Part shown: positions 13,364 to 22,330 of the stretch, piece after piece
How the letters are laid out: the number at the start of each line of letters is the position of its first letter
How positions within the stretch are numbered: position 1 is the first letter of the stretch
Assembly: GCA_003214615.1 (NCBI GenBank)
Contig: QCLK01000003.1
Span: 62,001-126,000 of the forward strand
Direction: 5' to 3'
Source of the DNA: Pelagibacteraceae bacterium AG-414-E02
GTDB lineage: Bacteria; Pseudomonadota; Alphaproteobacteria; Pelagibacterales; Pelagibacteraceae
Length of the DNA stretch: 64,000 bases
The notes under the pieces: generated by a model
Databases searched by the model: none
What the model saw: the letters and a program-made list of their open reading frames with translations, nothing else
What the model was told of the DNA's origin: nothing
Made by a program: the position numbers and the translations under genes

Positions 13364-13412
13364 GCAATAATTTACATCCTGGGATGCAAATACAAAATTT
13401 AAATTAATAAAA

Positions 13413-13781
13413 CTATTTTAATTCTACTTTAGCCCCTGCTGCTTCAAGCTTTTTCTTTGCTTCTTCAGCATCTTTTTTTGCAACACCAGCTTTTACTTCT
13501 TTTGGTGCTGCCTCAACTAAATCTTTTGCTTCCTTTAAACCAAGTCCTGTGATTGCTCTCACTTCTTTAATAACATTAATTTTTTTATCTCCTGCTGAAG
13601 CAAGAAAAATCGTAAATTCACTTTTCTCTTCTGCGGGTGCTGCTGCTCCAGCCGCAGGTGCTGCTGCTGCAGGTGCTGCTGCTTTTACTCCCCATTTTTC
13701 TTCAAGTTGCTTTGATAGGTCAGCTGCTTCAACAACAGTTAATTTTGATAATTCGTCTATAATTTTATTTAAGTCTGCCAT
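13413..13781 (-). CDS. rplL: 50S ribosomal protein L7/L12
   Basis: Acidic stalk protein that recruits translation GTPases. It is 122 residues with the usual three parts: an N-terminal dimerisation helix pair, an Ala/Pro hinge at about residues 35-52, and the globular C-terminal domain with [18 protein letters not shown]. It follows rplJ after 12 nt. The 49-nt gap before rpoB has no obvious attenuator. Confidence 0.98.
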   Translation of the reverse strand: MADLNKIIDELSKLTVVEAADLSKQLEEKWGVKAAAPAAAAPAAGAAAPAEEKSEFTIFLASAGDKKINVIKEVRAITGLGLKEAKDLVEAAPKEVKAGVAKKDAEEAKKKLEAAGAKVELK

Positions 13782-13793
13782 GATAATTTGATT

Positions 13794-14306
13794 TTAAGTT
13801 TTTTTACTTTTTGCGAGCGCCAAAATAGCAATTTTTGAGCCAGGTGCAAGCAAAATACTTATAATATTTTGTGCTCCAGTGGTCAAAATAGCCGCAATTT
13901 TACCTCTTGCTTCATCTAAAGTTGGTAATGTCGCAATTTTGGCTACATCTTCAACTGAAAGCGGTTCTTTTTCCATTATGCCGCCAATTATTTTTAATTG
14001 AGAATTGCTTTTGGCAAATTTTGTTAAGATTTTTGCTGAAGTAATAGCATCTTCTGAAAGAGCAACCGCTGTTGGTCCGGTAAATAAATTTTCCAATTTT
14101 TTAAATTTTGTACCTTCTAAAGCAAGCTTCGTAATTCTATTTTTTGTAATTTTGAAAAGTATTCCATGTTTTCTCATCTCTGCTCTTAGTTCATCAATTT
14201 GTTTAACGGTAAGGCCTTGATATTGAGTAACAAAAATAGAACTATTCTTGTTAAAAAAATCTTTCATTTCTTCGATATAAGCCTTTTTTTTACTTTTACT
14301 AATCAT
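13794..14306 (-). CDS. rplJ: 50S ribosomal protein L10
   Basis: Stalk base protein that anchors L7/L12 dimers, 170 residues. The N-terminal 23S-binding domain with the YQGLTVKQIDELR segment and the C-terminal helix that binds L7/L12 are recognisable. It starts 2 nt after the rplA stop, so the long L10 leader that mediates autoregulation in E. coli cannot be present in its usual place. Confidence 0.97.
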   Translation of the reverse strand: MISKSKKKAYIEEMKDFFNKNSSIFVTQYQGLTVKQIDELRAEMRKHGILFKITKNRITKLALEGTKFKKLENLFTGPTAVALSEDAITSAKILTKFAKSNSQLKIIGGIMEKEPLSVEDVAKIATLPTLDEARGKIAAILTTGAQNIISILLAPGSKIAILALAKSKKT

Positions 14307-14308
14307 AA

Positions 14309-15001
14309 TTATTTACTCTTTAAATTTATCTTATAAGAAACTCCCATAGTAGAAGTTAGAAACGCAGCTGTTATAAAATCACCTTTAATACCAGAAGGCT
14401 TTTCTTTTAATATGGTATTAAGAAATGCATCAAAATTTTCTTTAATTTTGGTATCTGCAAAACTTTTTTTACCAATTGAAGCACCAACATTTCCATCTTT
14501 ATCATTTTTAATTTCAATTTGGCCTGTTTTTATAGAATTTACTGTTGACTTGATACTATTTGTAACTGTACCGATTTTTGGGTTAGGCATCAAACCTTTG
14601 GGTCCTAAAATTTTTCCAAGTTTTCCTATTTTTGGCATCATTGATGGAGTAACAATTAATTTATCAAATTTTATTTTTCCCGATGTAATATCTTTAATTA
14701 AAATATCTGAATCAAAAAAATCTGCACCTGAATCTTTTGCTTCCTGCGTTTTACCATCCTCACATATGACAGCAACTTTAATTTTCTTTCCATTTCCATT
14801 TGGCAAATTAACATTTGTTCTTAATGTTGTTTCTTCCTTTTTTTGTTTAAGATTCAATTTAAAAGAAACATCAATCGATTCATCGAACTTTGCTGTACAG
14901 TTTCTTTTAACGTTTTTTATTGCCTCATCAATATTTTCAATTTTTTTAGTTTTTGAAAGGTCTAAAATTTTTCTAAATCTTTTTGATGATTTGTTTTTCA
15001 T
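14309..15001 (-). CDS. rplA: 50S ribosomal protein L1
   Basis: L1 stalk protein involved in E-site tRNA release, 230 residues as usual. The MPKIGKLGKILGPKGLMPNPK-type segment (about residues 119-139) is the family signature. It shares one base with the rplK stop codon, so translation is probably coupled. A 204-codon open frame on the opposite strand across this gene is only its antisense shadow. Confidence 0.97.
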   Translation of the reverse strand: MKNKSSKRFRKILDLSKTKKIENIDEAIKNVKRNCTAKFDESIDVSFKLNLKQKKEETTLRTNVNLPNGNGKKIKVAVICEDGKTQEAKDSGADFFDSDILIKDITSGKIKFDKLIVTPSMMPKIGKLGKILGPKGLMPNPKIGTVTNSIKSTVNSIKTGQIEIKNDKDGNVGASIGKKSFADTKIKENFDAFLNTILKEKPSGIKGDFITAAFLTSTMGVSYKINLKSK

Positions 15002-15426
15002 TACTCTTTTACCTCAATACCCATAGATCGTGCTGATCCACAAATTATTTTTGTTGCTTCCTTTAAATCAAAAGCGTTCAAATCCTTCATTTTTTCTTGA
15101 GCAATCTTCTCTGCTTGCTTCATTGTAATAGACCCAACAATAACTCTTCCGGGTTCTTGTGATCCTGATTTTAATTTTGCTGCTTCTCTTATAAAATGTG
15201 ATGCTGGTGGAGATTTAATAATAAAATCAAACTTTTTATCTTTATAAACTGTTATAACAACTGGAACAGGTTTACCCATAAAACTTTTGGTTTTTTCATT
15301 AAAAGCTTTACAAAATTCCATAATATTAATACCTCGTTGACCTAAAGCGGGACCTACTGGTGGAGCGGGGTTAGCTTGACCTCCTTTTATTTGTAACTTT
15401 ACATACCCTGTAATTTCTTTAGCCAT
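15001..15426 (-). CDS. rplK: 50S ribosomal protein L11
   Basis: GTPase-associated-centre protein needed for stringent-response sensing by RelA, 141 residues. The N-terminal [20 protein letters not shown] block with its conserved prolines and the C-terminal rRNA-binding domain are clear. It begins 2 nt after nusG and overlaps rplA by one base. Confidence 0.98.
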   Translation of the reverse strand: MAKEITGYVKLQIKGGQANPAPPVGPALGQRGINIMEFCKAFNEKTKSFMGKPVPVVITVYKDKKFDFIIKSPPASHFIREAAKLKSGSQEPGRVIVGSITMKQAEKIAQEKMKDLNAFDLKEATKIICGSARSMGIEVKE

Positions 15427-15428
15427 AA

Positions 15429-15956
15429 TTAATTTTTCTCCACCTGGTTATATTCTAACTCAATTGGTGTTGGTCTTCCAAAAATGGAAACTGAGACTTT
15501 GAGTCTAGATTTTTCCTCATCAACTTCTTCAACTAAACCACTAAATGAAGCAAACGGACCTTCACAAACTCTTACTTGTTCACCAATATCAAATGTAACT
15601 TGTGTTTTTGGAACTAAAGTTCCTTCTTTAATACTTCCCATAATTTTATCAATTTCTTTTTCAGAAACAGATGCTGGAGAACCTGATCCTCCTAAAAATC
15701 CAGTAACTTTTTGAATATTTTTTATCATATGATACAACTCTTTATTCATTTCCATTTTTACTAAAACATAGCTAGGAAAATATTTCTTCTTTCTTTGAAC
15801 TCTTTTGCCTCTCTTTACTTCTGTAACTTCATGCATTGGTACCAAAACGTTTTCTATTTTTTCACTTAATTCTTGTTTTTTTATTATATCTTTTAACGTT
15901 TCTGCAACTTTTTGCTCAAATCCAGAAAAAGTTTGTACTATATACCAATTTTTCAT
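15429..15956 (-). CDS. nusG: Transcription termination/antitermination protein NusG
   Basis: Elongation factor that binds RNA polymerase and links it to Rho or the ribosome. It is 175 residues with the NGN domain ([18 protein letters not shown] at the start) and the C-terminal KOW domain ([11 protein letters not shown] at about 130-140). It overlaps secE by 4 nt (ATGA) and lies 2 nt before rplK, the order conserved in most proteobacteria. Confidence 0.97.
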   Translation of the reverse strand: MKNWYIVQTFSGFEQKVAETLKDIIKKQELSEKIENVLVPMHEVTEVKRGKRVQRKKKYFPSYVLVKMEMNKELYHMIKNIQKVTGFLGGSGSPASVSEKEIDKIMGSIKEGTLVPKTQVTFDIGEQVRVCEGPFASFSGLVEEVDEEKSRLKVSVSIFGRPTPIELEYNQVEKN

Positions 15957-16150
15957 ATCGAAATATTAATGTTTAAAATTATATCTAATAAAACCTTATA
16001 TATTTGATCTAAAAGTAAAAAAAAAATTGCAGCAATAGTAGCCAGAGCAAAAACCATCAAAGAACCAACTAGTACATCTTTTCTTGTTGGCCAAGTAACC
16101 TTAAATGCTTCCTGCTTTACACTCTGTATAAATTTTAATGGATTAAACAT
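15953..16150 (-). CDS. secE: Preprotein translocase subunit SecE
   Basis: Small essential subunit of the SecYEG channel. It is 65 residues, the short form with a single transmembrane segment (about residues 30-55), preceded by the conserved amphipathic helix with EAFKVTWPTRKDV. It lies between tRNA-Trp (20 nt upstream) and nusG (4-nt overlap), so tRNA processing should release its mRNA 5' end. Confidence 0.95.
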   Translation of the reverse strand: MFNPLKFIQSVKQEAFKVTWPTRKDVLVGSLMVFALATIAAIFFLLLDQIYKVLLDIILNINISI

Positions 16151-16169
16151 TTTTATTCGCTCTATTACT

Positions 16170-16245
16170 TGGCAGGAGCGGAGGGACTCGAACCCCCAAC
16201 CTCCGGTTTTGGAGACCGGCGCTCTACCAATTGAGCTACACTCCT
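16170..16245 (-). tRNA. tRNA-Trp (anticodon CCA)
   Basis: A 76-nt cloverleaf on the minus strand. The acceptor arms AGGAGTG and CGCTCCT pair, apart from a G-U-type end, the D arm is GCTC/GAGC, the anticodon stem CCGGT/ACCGG encloses CTCCAAA with anticodon CCA, and the T loop is TTCGAGT. The 3' CCA is encoded. It lies 6 nt after the tuf stop and 19 nt before secE, inside the same transcript. Confidence 0.97.
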
Positions 16246-16251
16246 AGTAGC

Positions 16252-17445
16252 TTATTTAATAATTTTTGTTACCACACCAGCACCAACAGTTTTGCCGCCT
16301 TCCCTAATAGCAAAATTTAATTTTTCGTTCATTGCAATTGGAGTAATTAATTTAACATTAAATTTAGCATCATCCCCAGGCATAACCATTTCGGTTCCTG
16401 AAGGAAGAGTAACCTCACCAGTTACATCTGTAGTTCTAAAATAAAACTGAGGTCTATATTTTGTAAAGAAAGGAGTGTGTCTTCCACCTTCTTCCTTTTT
16501 TAAAACATAAGCTTGAGCCTCAAATTCAGTATGAGGAGTAACCGACCCCGGTTTTGCTAAAACTTGTCCTCTCTCTATATCGGTTCTTTCTACACCTCTT
16601 AGTAAAGCACCAATATTATCACCGGCCTCACCTGTGTCTAAAATTTTTCTAAACATTTCAACACCTGTAATAACTGTCTTTTTGGTTTCCTTAATCCCAA
16701 CTATTTCAAGTTCTTCCCCTGTCTTAACTACTCCTTGCTCAACACGACCAGTTGCAACAGTACCTCGTCCAGATATTGAAAAAACGTCTTCTACTGGCAT
16801 TAAAAAAGGTTTGTCTTTTGGTCTTTGAGGTTGAGGTATATGTTCATCAATTGCTTTCATTAATTCAAGTATTGAATTTTTTCCAGTTGCTTCATCTTTT
16901 CCTTCAACAGCATTTAATGCAGATCCTTTAATTATTGGAATTTTATCTCCAGGAAACTTATAAGATGTCAAAAGTTCTCGTATTTCTTCTACTACTAAAT
17001 CTACAAGTTCTTTATCTTTCACTTGGTCTATCTTATTTAAATAAACAACAATAGCTGGAACACCTACTTGCCTTGCTAAAAGAATATGTTCCCTAGTTTG
17101 TGGCATAGGTCCATCAGCTGCATTAACAACTAAAATAGCTCCATCCATCTGAGCTGCACCAGTTATCATATTTTTTACATAGTCAGCATGCCCTGGGCAG
17201 TCAACGTGAGCATAATGTCTTTTATCAGTCTCATATTCTACGTGGGCAGTTGCAATTGTTATTCCTCTTTCCTTTTCCTCTGGAGCTTTATCAATTTGAT
17301 CATAAGCAATAAATTCAGCTCCACCCTTTTCTGATAAAACTTTAGTTATAGCAGCAGTTAGAGTTGTCTTTCCATGATCAACGTGGCCAATTGTTCCTAC
17401 GTTAGCATGTGGTTTTTTTCTTTCAAATTTCTTTTTCTCAGCCAT
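16252..17445 (-). CDS. tuf: Elongation factor Tu
   Basis: GTPase that delivers aminoacyl-tRNA to the ribosome, 397 residues. The G1 motif [10 protein letters not shown] (about residues 19-28), G3 [12 protein letters not shown] and G4 NKIDQV are intact, followed by the two beta-barrel domains ending in [10 protein letters not shown]. It is the only tuf in the window. It is placed in the tRNA-Tyr/tRNA-Gly/secE context like E. coli tufB, not after fusA. Confidence 0.98.
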   Translation of the reverse strand: MAEKKKFERKKPHANVGTIGHVDHGKTTLTAAITKVLSEKGGAEFIAYDQIDKAPEEKERGITIATAHVEYETDKRHYAHVDCPGHADYVKNMITGAAQMDGAILVVNAADGPMPQTREHILLARQVGVPAIVVYLNKIDQVKDKELVDLVVEEIRELLTSYKFPGDKIPIIKGSALNAVEGKDEATGKNSILELMKAIDEHIPQPQRPKDKPFLMPVEDVFSISGRGTVATGRVEQGVVKTGEELEIVGIKETKKTVITGVEMFRKILDTGEAGDNIGALLRGVERTDIERGQVLAKPGSVTPHTEFEAQAYVLKKEEGGRHTPFFTKYRPQFYFRTTDVTGEVTLPSGTEMVMPGDDAKFNVKLITPIAMNEKLNFAIREGGKTVGAGVVTKIIK

Positions 17446-17488
17446 TTTTCTTACCTCTATATTCCTTTTTTTAATTATACTTTAAGCT

Positions 17489-17562
17489 TGGAGCGGGTGA
17501 AGGGAATCGAACCCTCACGACCAGCTTGGAAGGCTGGTGTTCTACCATTGAACTACACCCGC
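17489..17562 (-). tRNA. tRNA-Gly (anticodon TCC)
   Basis: A 74-nt minus-strand tRNA with acceptor GCGGGTG/CACCCGC, D arm GTTC/GAAC, anticodon stem CCAGC/GCTGG around CTTCCAA (anticodon TCC, reads GGA/GGG), T loop TTCGATT and an encoded 3' CCA. It lies 43 nt upstream of tuf and downstream of tRNA-Tyr. Confidence 0.97.
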
Positions 17563-17609
17563 ATCATTCCAAACGTATCACACTCTTAAGTCGACCAAAA
17601 CTTTATTGA

Positions 17610-17698
<89 letters not shown>

Positions 17699-17744
17699 AA
17701 AATTTCGGAGGTTACCTAAACAATAAAGCTCTATTCAACAAGGT

Positions 17745-17773
17745 TTTATAAGCATTCTTATAAACAAATGCAA
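17745..17773 (-). promoter_or_regulatory. Candidate promoter of the tRNA-Tyr/tRNA-Gly/tuf operon
   Basis: On the minus strand TTGCAT (17768-17773) is separated by exactly 17 nt from TATAAA (17745-17750), a good sigma-70-type pair. It lies about 47 nt upstream of the mature tRNA-Tyr 5' end and on the divergent side of rlmB. It would drive the tRNA-tuf-secE-nusG-rpl-rpo block. Confidence 0.6.
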
Positions 17774-17824
17774 TAAATGATTTTACTCATTAATGTGCTA
17801 TTAATGCTCTTATTTTAAGAAAAC

Positions 17825-18583
17825 ATGAAAAAATCAAGCTTTTTAATTGCAGGTAAGCATGCGGTAATGGAAGCGTTAAAAAATCCAAAACGTAAGGTGT
17901 TGAGAGTCTTTTTAAACGAAGCATCAAAAAAAAATATAAATAGAGAAAATCAAAACTATAATTTATTTAAAGGAATTAAAATTTTTTATAAAACTCAAAA
18001 AGAATTAGATCGTTTATGTTCAAAAGAACAAATATCTCATCAAGGTTTGATTGCAGAAATTGAACATTTGGAAGATATTAGTCTTAAAGATTATTTAAAC
18101 TTATCAGAAAATAAAAAAAATATTACTTTTCTTGCTCTAGAAGAAGTTTCGGACCCCAGGAATATTGGTTCAATTATAAGATCCGCCGCTTCTTTTAATA
18201 TTGACGGTATAATTGTTAAAGAAAGATCTTTCCCAAACGAAAGTAAACTTCTATACAAAAGTTCTAGTGGTTCTATTGAACATATAAATATATTTGAAGT
18301 ATCTAATATAAATACAGCTTTAAAATACTTAAAGACTAAAAATTTTTGGGTTTGTGGATTTGATAAAAATGGTAAAAAAGATTTTACCAAGCATGCATGG
18401 GATGGAAATAATGTTTTGCTATTTGGTTCTGAAGGATTCGGTTTAAAATACCAAACATTAAAAAATTCAGATTTTTTATTTAATATTACAATAAATAAAA
18501 AAATTGAGAGTCTTAATATTTCTAATTCTGCTGCAATTGTATTGCATCACTTAGATTTTATAAGAAAAAAAATTGATCTGTAA
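17825..18583 (+). CDS. rlmB: 23S rRNA 2'-O-methyltransferase, TrmH/RlmB type
   Basis: SPOUT-class SAM-dependent enzyme that probably methylates the ribose of a 23S rRNA guanosine (G2251 in E. coli numbering). It is 252 residues. The N-terminal substrate-binding domain starts with AGKHAVMEALKNP, and the knotted C-terminal domain has EEVSDPRNIGSIIRSA (about 104-119), LLFGSEGFG and ISNSAAIVLHHL. It is transcribed divergently from the tRNA-Tyr operon and is followed by tRNA-Thr. TrmH-family specificity is hard to separate by eye. Confidence 0.85.
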   Translation: MKKSSFLIAGKHAVMEALKNPKRKVLRVFLNEASKKNINRENQNYNLFKGIKIFYKTQKELDRLCSKEQISHQGLIAEIEHLEDISLKDYLNLSENKKNITFLALEEVSDPRNIGSIIRSAASFNIDGIIVKERSFPNESKLLYKSSSGSIEHINIFEVSNINTALKYLKTKNFWVCGFDKNGKKDFTKHAWDGNNVLLFGSEGFGLKYQTLKNSDFLFNITINKKIESLNISNSAAIVLHHLDFIRKKIDL

Positions 18584-18631
18584 TTAATTTGACTTGCTTA
18601 ATTTCTTATTTTCAATTACATAAATATTCTA

Positions 18632-18707
18632 GCCCCTATAGCTCAATTGGTAGAGCAACTGATTTGTAATCAGTAGGTTCGCGGTTCGAGTCCGTGTGGG
18701 GGCACCA
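18632..18707 (+). tRNA. tRNA-Thr (anticodon TGT)
   Basis: A 76-nt plus-strand tRNA: acceptor GCCCCTA/TGGGGGC, D arm GCTC/GAGC, anticodon stem ACTGA/TCAGT around TTTGTAA (anticodon TGT), T loop TTCGAGT, encoded CCA. It lies 48 nt after rlmB. No terminator hairpin is obvious before the converging NAD kinase gene. Confidence 0.97.
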
Positions 18708-18772
18708 GTATCGTCTGGAATTATTTATTTTTTTATAGAAAATTTAACAAGTCAACAGATAAAAATAATAAA

Positions 18773-19549
18773 TTATGCAATTCCTTTTTTGAGTTGTTCT
18801 AATTTTATTTTTTTAGACAACACACTGCTACTATCGTAAAGTAATTTAAATTTGATTGAATTATTTACTTTTACATGAACATTTTTAATATTTCTTACCT
18901 CTACATTGTCTGCTACTGCACTAATTGGTCTTTTAAAAATATTTAAATTTTTAATTTTAATTGATGAAGAGGTAGAAGCAATTTTTCCTTTCCATCTTCT
19001 TGGTCTGAAGGGGCTTATTGGAGTAATTGCAATTTTTTTTGAATTTAAAGATAGAATAGGTCCATGAGCCGATAGATTATAAGCAGTACTTCCTGCTGGT
19101 GTAGAAACTAAAACTCCATCACAAATTAATTTTTTAATTAAAACCTTTTTTCCTTTTAAAATTTGTAGAGAAGCAGCCTGTCTACTTTGCCTTAATAGTG
19201 AAACTTCATTAATAGCTATAGCATTTTTTTTTATATTATCTTTTGTTGTAGCACGCATGTCTAACGCAGAAATTGTAACTGATTTTGCTTTTAAAATACT
19301 TTTTATAATATTTTTTGTTTTATACTTATTCATTAAAAAACCAAAAGAACCTCTGTTCATTCCGTAAAATGGTTTTTTATGTTTTCTATATTTTTTTAAT
19401 GTCTTAAGCATAAAACCATCGCCTCCTATCACGACTATAACATTTGATTGATTGGGTGGATAATTTTTATATTTTTTTAAAAAGAAATTTTTTGAGTTGC
19501 TAGCTTTCTTAGTGCTGTCAATTGCAAAGTGAATTTTTTTTAAAATCAT
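18773..19549 (-). CDS. nadK: NAD kinase
   Basis: Phosphorylates NAD to NADP in the cytoplasm. It is 258 residues. The NAD-kinase GGDG motif is at residues 42-45 (VVIGGDGFMLKTL), and the nucleotide-binding segment CDGVLVSTPAGSTAYNLSAHGPIL is in the second half, with the conserved ITPISPF following. It ends about 65 nt from tRNA-Thr and starts 3 nt after the neuA-like gene, suggesting co-transcription. Confidence 0.93.
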   Translation of the reverse strand: MILKKIHFAIDSTKKASNSKNFFLKKYKNYPPNQSNVIVVIGGDGFMLKTLKKYRKHKKPFYGMNRGSFGFLMNKYKTKNIIKSILKAKSVTISALDMRATTKDNIKKNAIAINEVSLLRQSRQAASLQILKGKKVLIKKLICDGVLVSTPAGSTAYNLSAHGPILSLNSKKIAITPISPFRPRRWKGKIASTSSSIKIKNLNIFKRPISAVADNVEVRNIKNVHVKVNNSIKFKLLYDSSSVLSKKIKLEQLKKGIA

Positions 19550-19552
19550 ATT

Positions 19553-20155
19553 TTATTTATTATAATGCAATTTTCTTGCTAATTTTAAATTTTCAATTGT
19601 ATTTATGTCAAGACATTCTTTTTTTGATTTAAGAAGTAGAGGTAAAAAATCATCATGATAAAATGTTTTGTGCCTCCTAAGTTTTATAGGAGATGTTAAG
19701 TAAACTACACCATTTACAAAATTGCCCTTTTTTTTTGTATAAGAAACGCTAACAACTTGTCTGGGCTTGTACTTTTTAAATAAAGCAATCGTATCTCTTA
19801 TCGTTTTTTTCGTTCGGAATGGTGAGGTGGGTTGAAGCAACAATAATCCGTCAACTTTGGTTACAAATTTTTCATACCAATTCAAGGCGTGCAAGGCAGA
19901 GTCTGCTGAAGTTGTATTATCCATGCTTAATTTCTTTGGTCTAAGCCATGGCACTAAAGCTCCAGCTTTCTTTGATAATTTAAAAATTTCTTTATCATCA
20001 GTAGATACTAGCACATCTATAATTTCCTTAATATTTTTCCCCGATGATACGGCAAGTTCTACTAAAGTTTTTTTACCAACTTTTTTTAAATTTTTTTTTG
20101 GTAATCTCTTTGATTTCCCTCTTGCAAGAACTAAAGCAAGAATTTTTAGTCGCAT
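19553..20155 (-). CDS. Acylneuraminate cytidylyltransferase-like CMP-sugar synthetase
   Basis: Probable cytidylyltransferase activating an acidic sugar with CTP for surface glycans. It is 200 residues with the nucleotide-binding start LALVLARGKSKRLPKKNLK and the LLLLQPTSPFRTKKTI segment typical of NeuA/PseF-type enzymes. No sialic, legionaminic or pseudaminic acid synthase lies nearby, so the sugar is unknown. It is slightly short for the family. The neighbours are NAD kinase and a DUF3047 gene, not a sugar cassette. Confidence 0.75.
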   Translation of the reverse strand: MRLKILALVLARGKSKRLPKKNLKKVGKKTLVELAVSSGKNIKEIIDVLVSTDDKEIFKLSKKAGALVPWLRPKKLSMDNTTSADSALHALNWYEKFVTKVDGLLLLQPTSPFRTKKTIRDTIALFKKYKPRQVVSVSYTKKKGNFVNGVVYLTSPIKLRRHKTFYHDDFLPLLLKSKKECLDINTIENLKLARKLHYNK

Positions 20156-20197
20156 AAAATTAACTTATTTAACAAAATACTACTCATACTTAAAATT

Positions 20198-20818
20198 TTA
20201 ATTATCACTAAAATATATATCTCTATAATACGCAATAATCTTTTGTTTTGAATTGTTAGAATCTGTAAATATTGCAAGAAAATTCGTAAAAGAAATATTA
20301 TGTGTTTTTTCAAGCAATTCTTTTACATTAATTTTACGTGTGTGCCATTCGCCACTCTTTTCGTTAGAGATAACATAATCACGACTTCCTTTTGTCCATG
20401 GACTTTGTTGAAGATAGCCTTCATCAAGAAATGATGAATGGGACAGGCTTAATAATTTAGCTCCAAACTTTTTACCGTGACCCACCATTACTCGTGCTGC
20501 CCAATCATGACCATCTTTGGTTGTCTGATCAATATCTGTAAAATCTTGCTCAATTTTAAAAGTAATATTTAAAAAAGGCATTTTTTTTAGTAAATCTTTA
20601 TCTTCAATTTCTATACCAAGGCCTGTTGCGCTTGAGTCAGCTACAGCTTTAATGTAGTAACCTTTATCATCTTTGACATTGGTATAAACTGTTTTTTTAC
20701 CTAAACCTTTTTTCTTTAAAAGTTTCATTCCTTCATCGCTAAAATCAATACGCAATTCTTTAGCTGACACTGGAGTAATAAATAAAAAAATTGTTAAAAA
20801 ATAAATAAGTATTTTCAT
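20198..20818 (-). CDS. Secreted DUF3047-family protein
   Basis: It is 206 residues. The N-terminus MKILIYFLTIFLFITPVSA is a clear Sec signal peptide with cleavage after about residue 19, so the mature protein is periplasmic or outer-membrane associated. The body has an HDWAARVMVGHGKKFG block and WHTRKINVKELL, which I recognise as the DUF3047 pattern. It has no known catalytic residues. The gene lies just downstream of tRNA-Leu. Function unknown. Confidence 0.7.
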   Translation of the reverse strand: MKILIYFLTIFLFITPVSAKELRIDFSDEGMKLLKKKGLGKKTVYTNVKDDKGYYIKAVADSSATGLGIEIEDKDLLKKMPFLNITFKIEQDFTDIDQTTKDGHDWAARVMVGHGKKFGAKLLSLSHSSFLDEGYLQQSPWTKGSRDYVISNEKSGEWHTRKINVKELLEKTHNISFTNFLAIFTDSNNSKQKIIAYYRDIYFSDN

Positions 20819-20832
20819 ATTTTTATTCCTTT

Positions 20833-20918
20833 TGGTGCCCTCGGCCAGACTCGAACTGGCACTCCCAAATGGGCAAGGATTTTAAGTCCTTTGTGTCTAC
20901 CAATTTCACCACGAGGGC
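20833..20918 (-). tRNA. tRNA-Leu (anticodon TAA)
   Basis: An 86-nt class II tRNA on the minus strand: acceptor GCCCTCG/CGAGGGC, a long D arm ending GTAGACAC, anticodon stem AAGGA/TCCTT around CTTAAAA (anticodon TAA, reading UUA/UUG), a long variable arm, T loop TTCGAGT and an encoded CCA. It sits between the glycosyltransferase gene and the DUF3047 gene. Confidence 0.96.
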
Positions 20919-20955
20919 ATCTATAATTAGTATTTATGATAACTTTAACAATAAC

Positions 20956-21867
20956 TCAATGCCCATATCTTAAACTTTTTTCTACCAACGATCCTTGAAC
21001 TGTTTGAATTGATATTTTGACACTTTTATCTATTCTCATATCTTTATTATCTTTCCAAATACCAGCTGCCAGATGCATTATCCCAATTTTATTGTGCGGG
21101 AGATATGGCTCCACATAAGTTTGGTTTGACTCATCGTACTTAGGTAACACATTGCTAGCTATCCAATTACATGTGAGTGGCAAAAATTCAGTATCAGCAT
21201 TTTTATCATAAACTGCTATATTCATGGCTAAGCCCTCTGATCCAAAAATCCCGCCAGAGGAAAGAGCTTTGCTTAAAATTTCTTGCCATAGTTTCCAGCA
21301 TTTAGAATTTTTCTCCAATGAAAAAACTCCAATATTTAGATGAGGTGCAAAAGCTATTTTTCTAGCAGTATTTTCTGAAAAACCAGATTTTTTTGCGTGT
21401 TTATAATTTTGTGATTTAATTAATGCTAATTTACCAATAACCCATTGGACCCTGGTTAAAACTTTATATCCAGGTCCTATTGTTTGCGTAATACCAAGTT
21501 TACCATTTTTACATGCCTCAAAATATAATTCAACTGCATCCCATGAATTTACCCATGCATCACAATCAATCCATAGATATTTCTCAAATTCTGGAAAATA
21601 ATCTGGCAAGAAAGCTCTCGAGACTTGACTCTTAAGCCACTCTTTTCCCTTAACTTTGTGAGAAGAAACTTCAATATCCCATTTAGCTTTTTTAATAGAA
21701 AAGACTTTATTTTTTATAATACTGAATTGATCATTTGATAAACCTGCATCTAGAACACAGATTGATACATTTCTACTTTCTTTATAATTTTTAATTGAAT
21801 CAATTAACTCTAAAAGTAGATCAAAATAATTACTATCAGCCAAAGTTACTATAGCCCTTGATTCCAT
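20956..21867 (-). CDS. Glycosyltransferase, family 8-like
   Basis: A 303-residue soluble protein. The N-terminus AIVTLADSNYFDLLLELIDSI followed by a WIDCDAW element (the DxD-type metal site, residues 101-103) and a late HLAAGIWK segment resemble GT8/GT-A fold nucleotide-sugar transferases. No signal peptide or membrane helix is seen. It probably adds a sugar to an envelope glycan. The acceptor is unknown, and the nearest related gene is the CMP-sugar synthetase 0.8 kb away. Confidence 0.65.
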   Translation of the reverse strand: MESRAIVTLADSNYFDLLLELIDSIKNYKESRNVSICVLDAGLSNDQFSIIKNKVFSIKKAKWDIEVSSHKVKGKEWLKSQVSRAFLPDYFPEFEKYLWIDCDAWVNSWDAVELYFEACKNGKLGITQTIGPGYKVLTRVQWVIGKLALIKSQNYKHAKKSGFSENTARKIAFAPHLNIGVFSLEKNSKCWKLWQEILSKALSSGGIFGSEGLAMNIAVYDKNADTEFLPLTCNWIASNVLPKYDESNQTYVEPYLPHNKIGIMHLAAGIWKDNKDMRIDKSVKISIQTVQGSLVEKSLRYGH

Positions 21868-21902
21868 TTTTAAAAATCCTTGCTTGTTACAATAGTTAAT
21901 AT

Positions 21903-22319
21903 TTAAATATGTTTTAACTGTGACAGTGCACGATTTAAACTTTTGATGTTTAGTTTACAATCTTTATAACCTTGTTTTATAATATTCAAATAACGAGGTG
22001 TTGGAGGAACAAATTTTGTTTTCTTAACCATAGTATAAGTCATGACTCTATTTCCCTTATACTTAAAATACATTTTTTTATATAACGTTGGATATTCTTC
22101 GTAAATGTCTAATCGTTTCTCAGCACATTTTGAAATTATATATAAAGCTCCATAAACTTTTTTACCAATTTTTTTCTCTATATCAGCCCAGCCTCCTCGA
22201 TTTCTGAATGTTAGCTGGTGGTCTTTAAGAACGTATTTTTTTACATAACGACACTTTGGACATCTTCTTTGCATTTGAAGATGGTGTAGATTACTGCCAT
22301 AAGCAAAATAATACATCAT
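21903..22319 (-). CDS. Gamma-glutamylcyclotransferase-like protein (AIG2/GGCT fold)
   Basis: A 138-residue protein beginning MMYYFAYGSNL, the glycine-rich signature of the GGCT fold, with a LDIYEEYPTLYKK element that supplies the acidic active-site residue. Family members release 5-oxoproline from gamma-glutamyl peptides or amines, so a role in glutathione or gamma-glutamylamine turnover is likely but the substrate cannot be read from the sequence. It ends near the glycosyltransferase and starts 11 nt after the CinA-like gene. Confidence 0.75.
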   Translation of the reverse strand: MMYYFAYGSNLHHLQMQRRCPKCRYVKKYVLKDHQLTFRNRGGWADIEKKIGKKVYGALYIISKCAEKRLDIYEEYPTLYKKMYFKYKGNRVMTYTMVKKTKFVPPTPRYLNIIKQGYKDCKLNIKSLNRALSQLKHI

Positions 22320-22330
22320 AATTTAAATAT

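Noticed and set aside
14412-15026. 204-codon open frame on the plus strand opposite rplA
   Set aside because: It mirrors a clear ribosomal protein gene, has no ribosome site and gives no recognisable protein; it arises from AT-rich codon use.
17788-17806. 7-bp inverted repeat CATTAAT...ATTAATG upstream of rlmB as an operator
   Set aside because: Short A/T-only arms are common by chance in this genome, and no regulator is linked.
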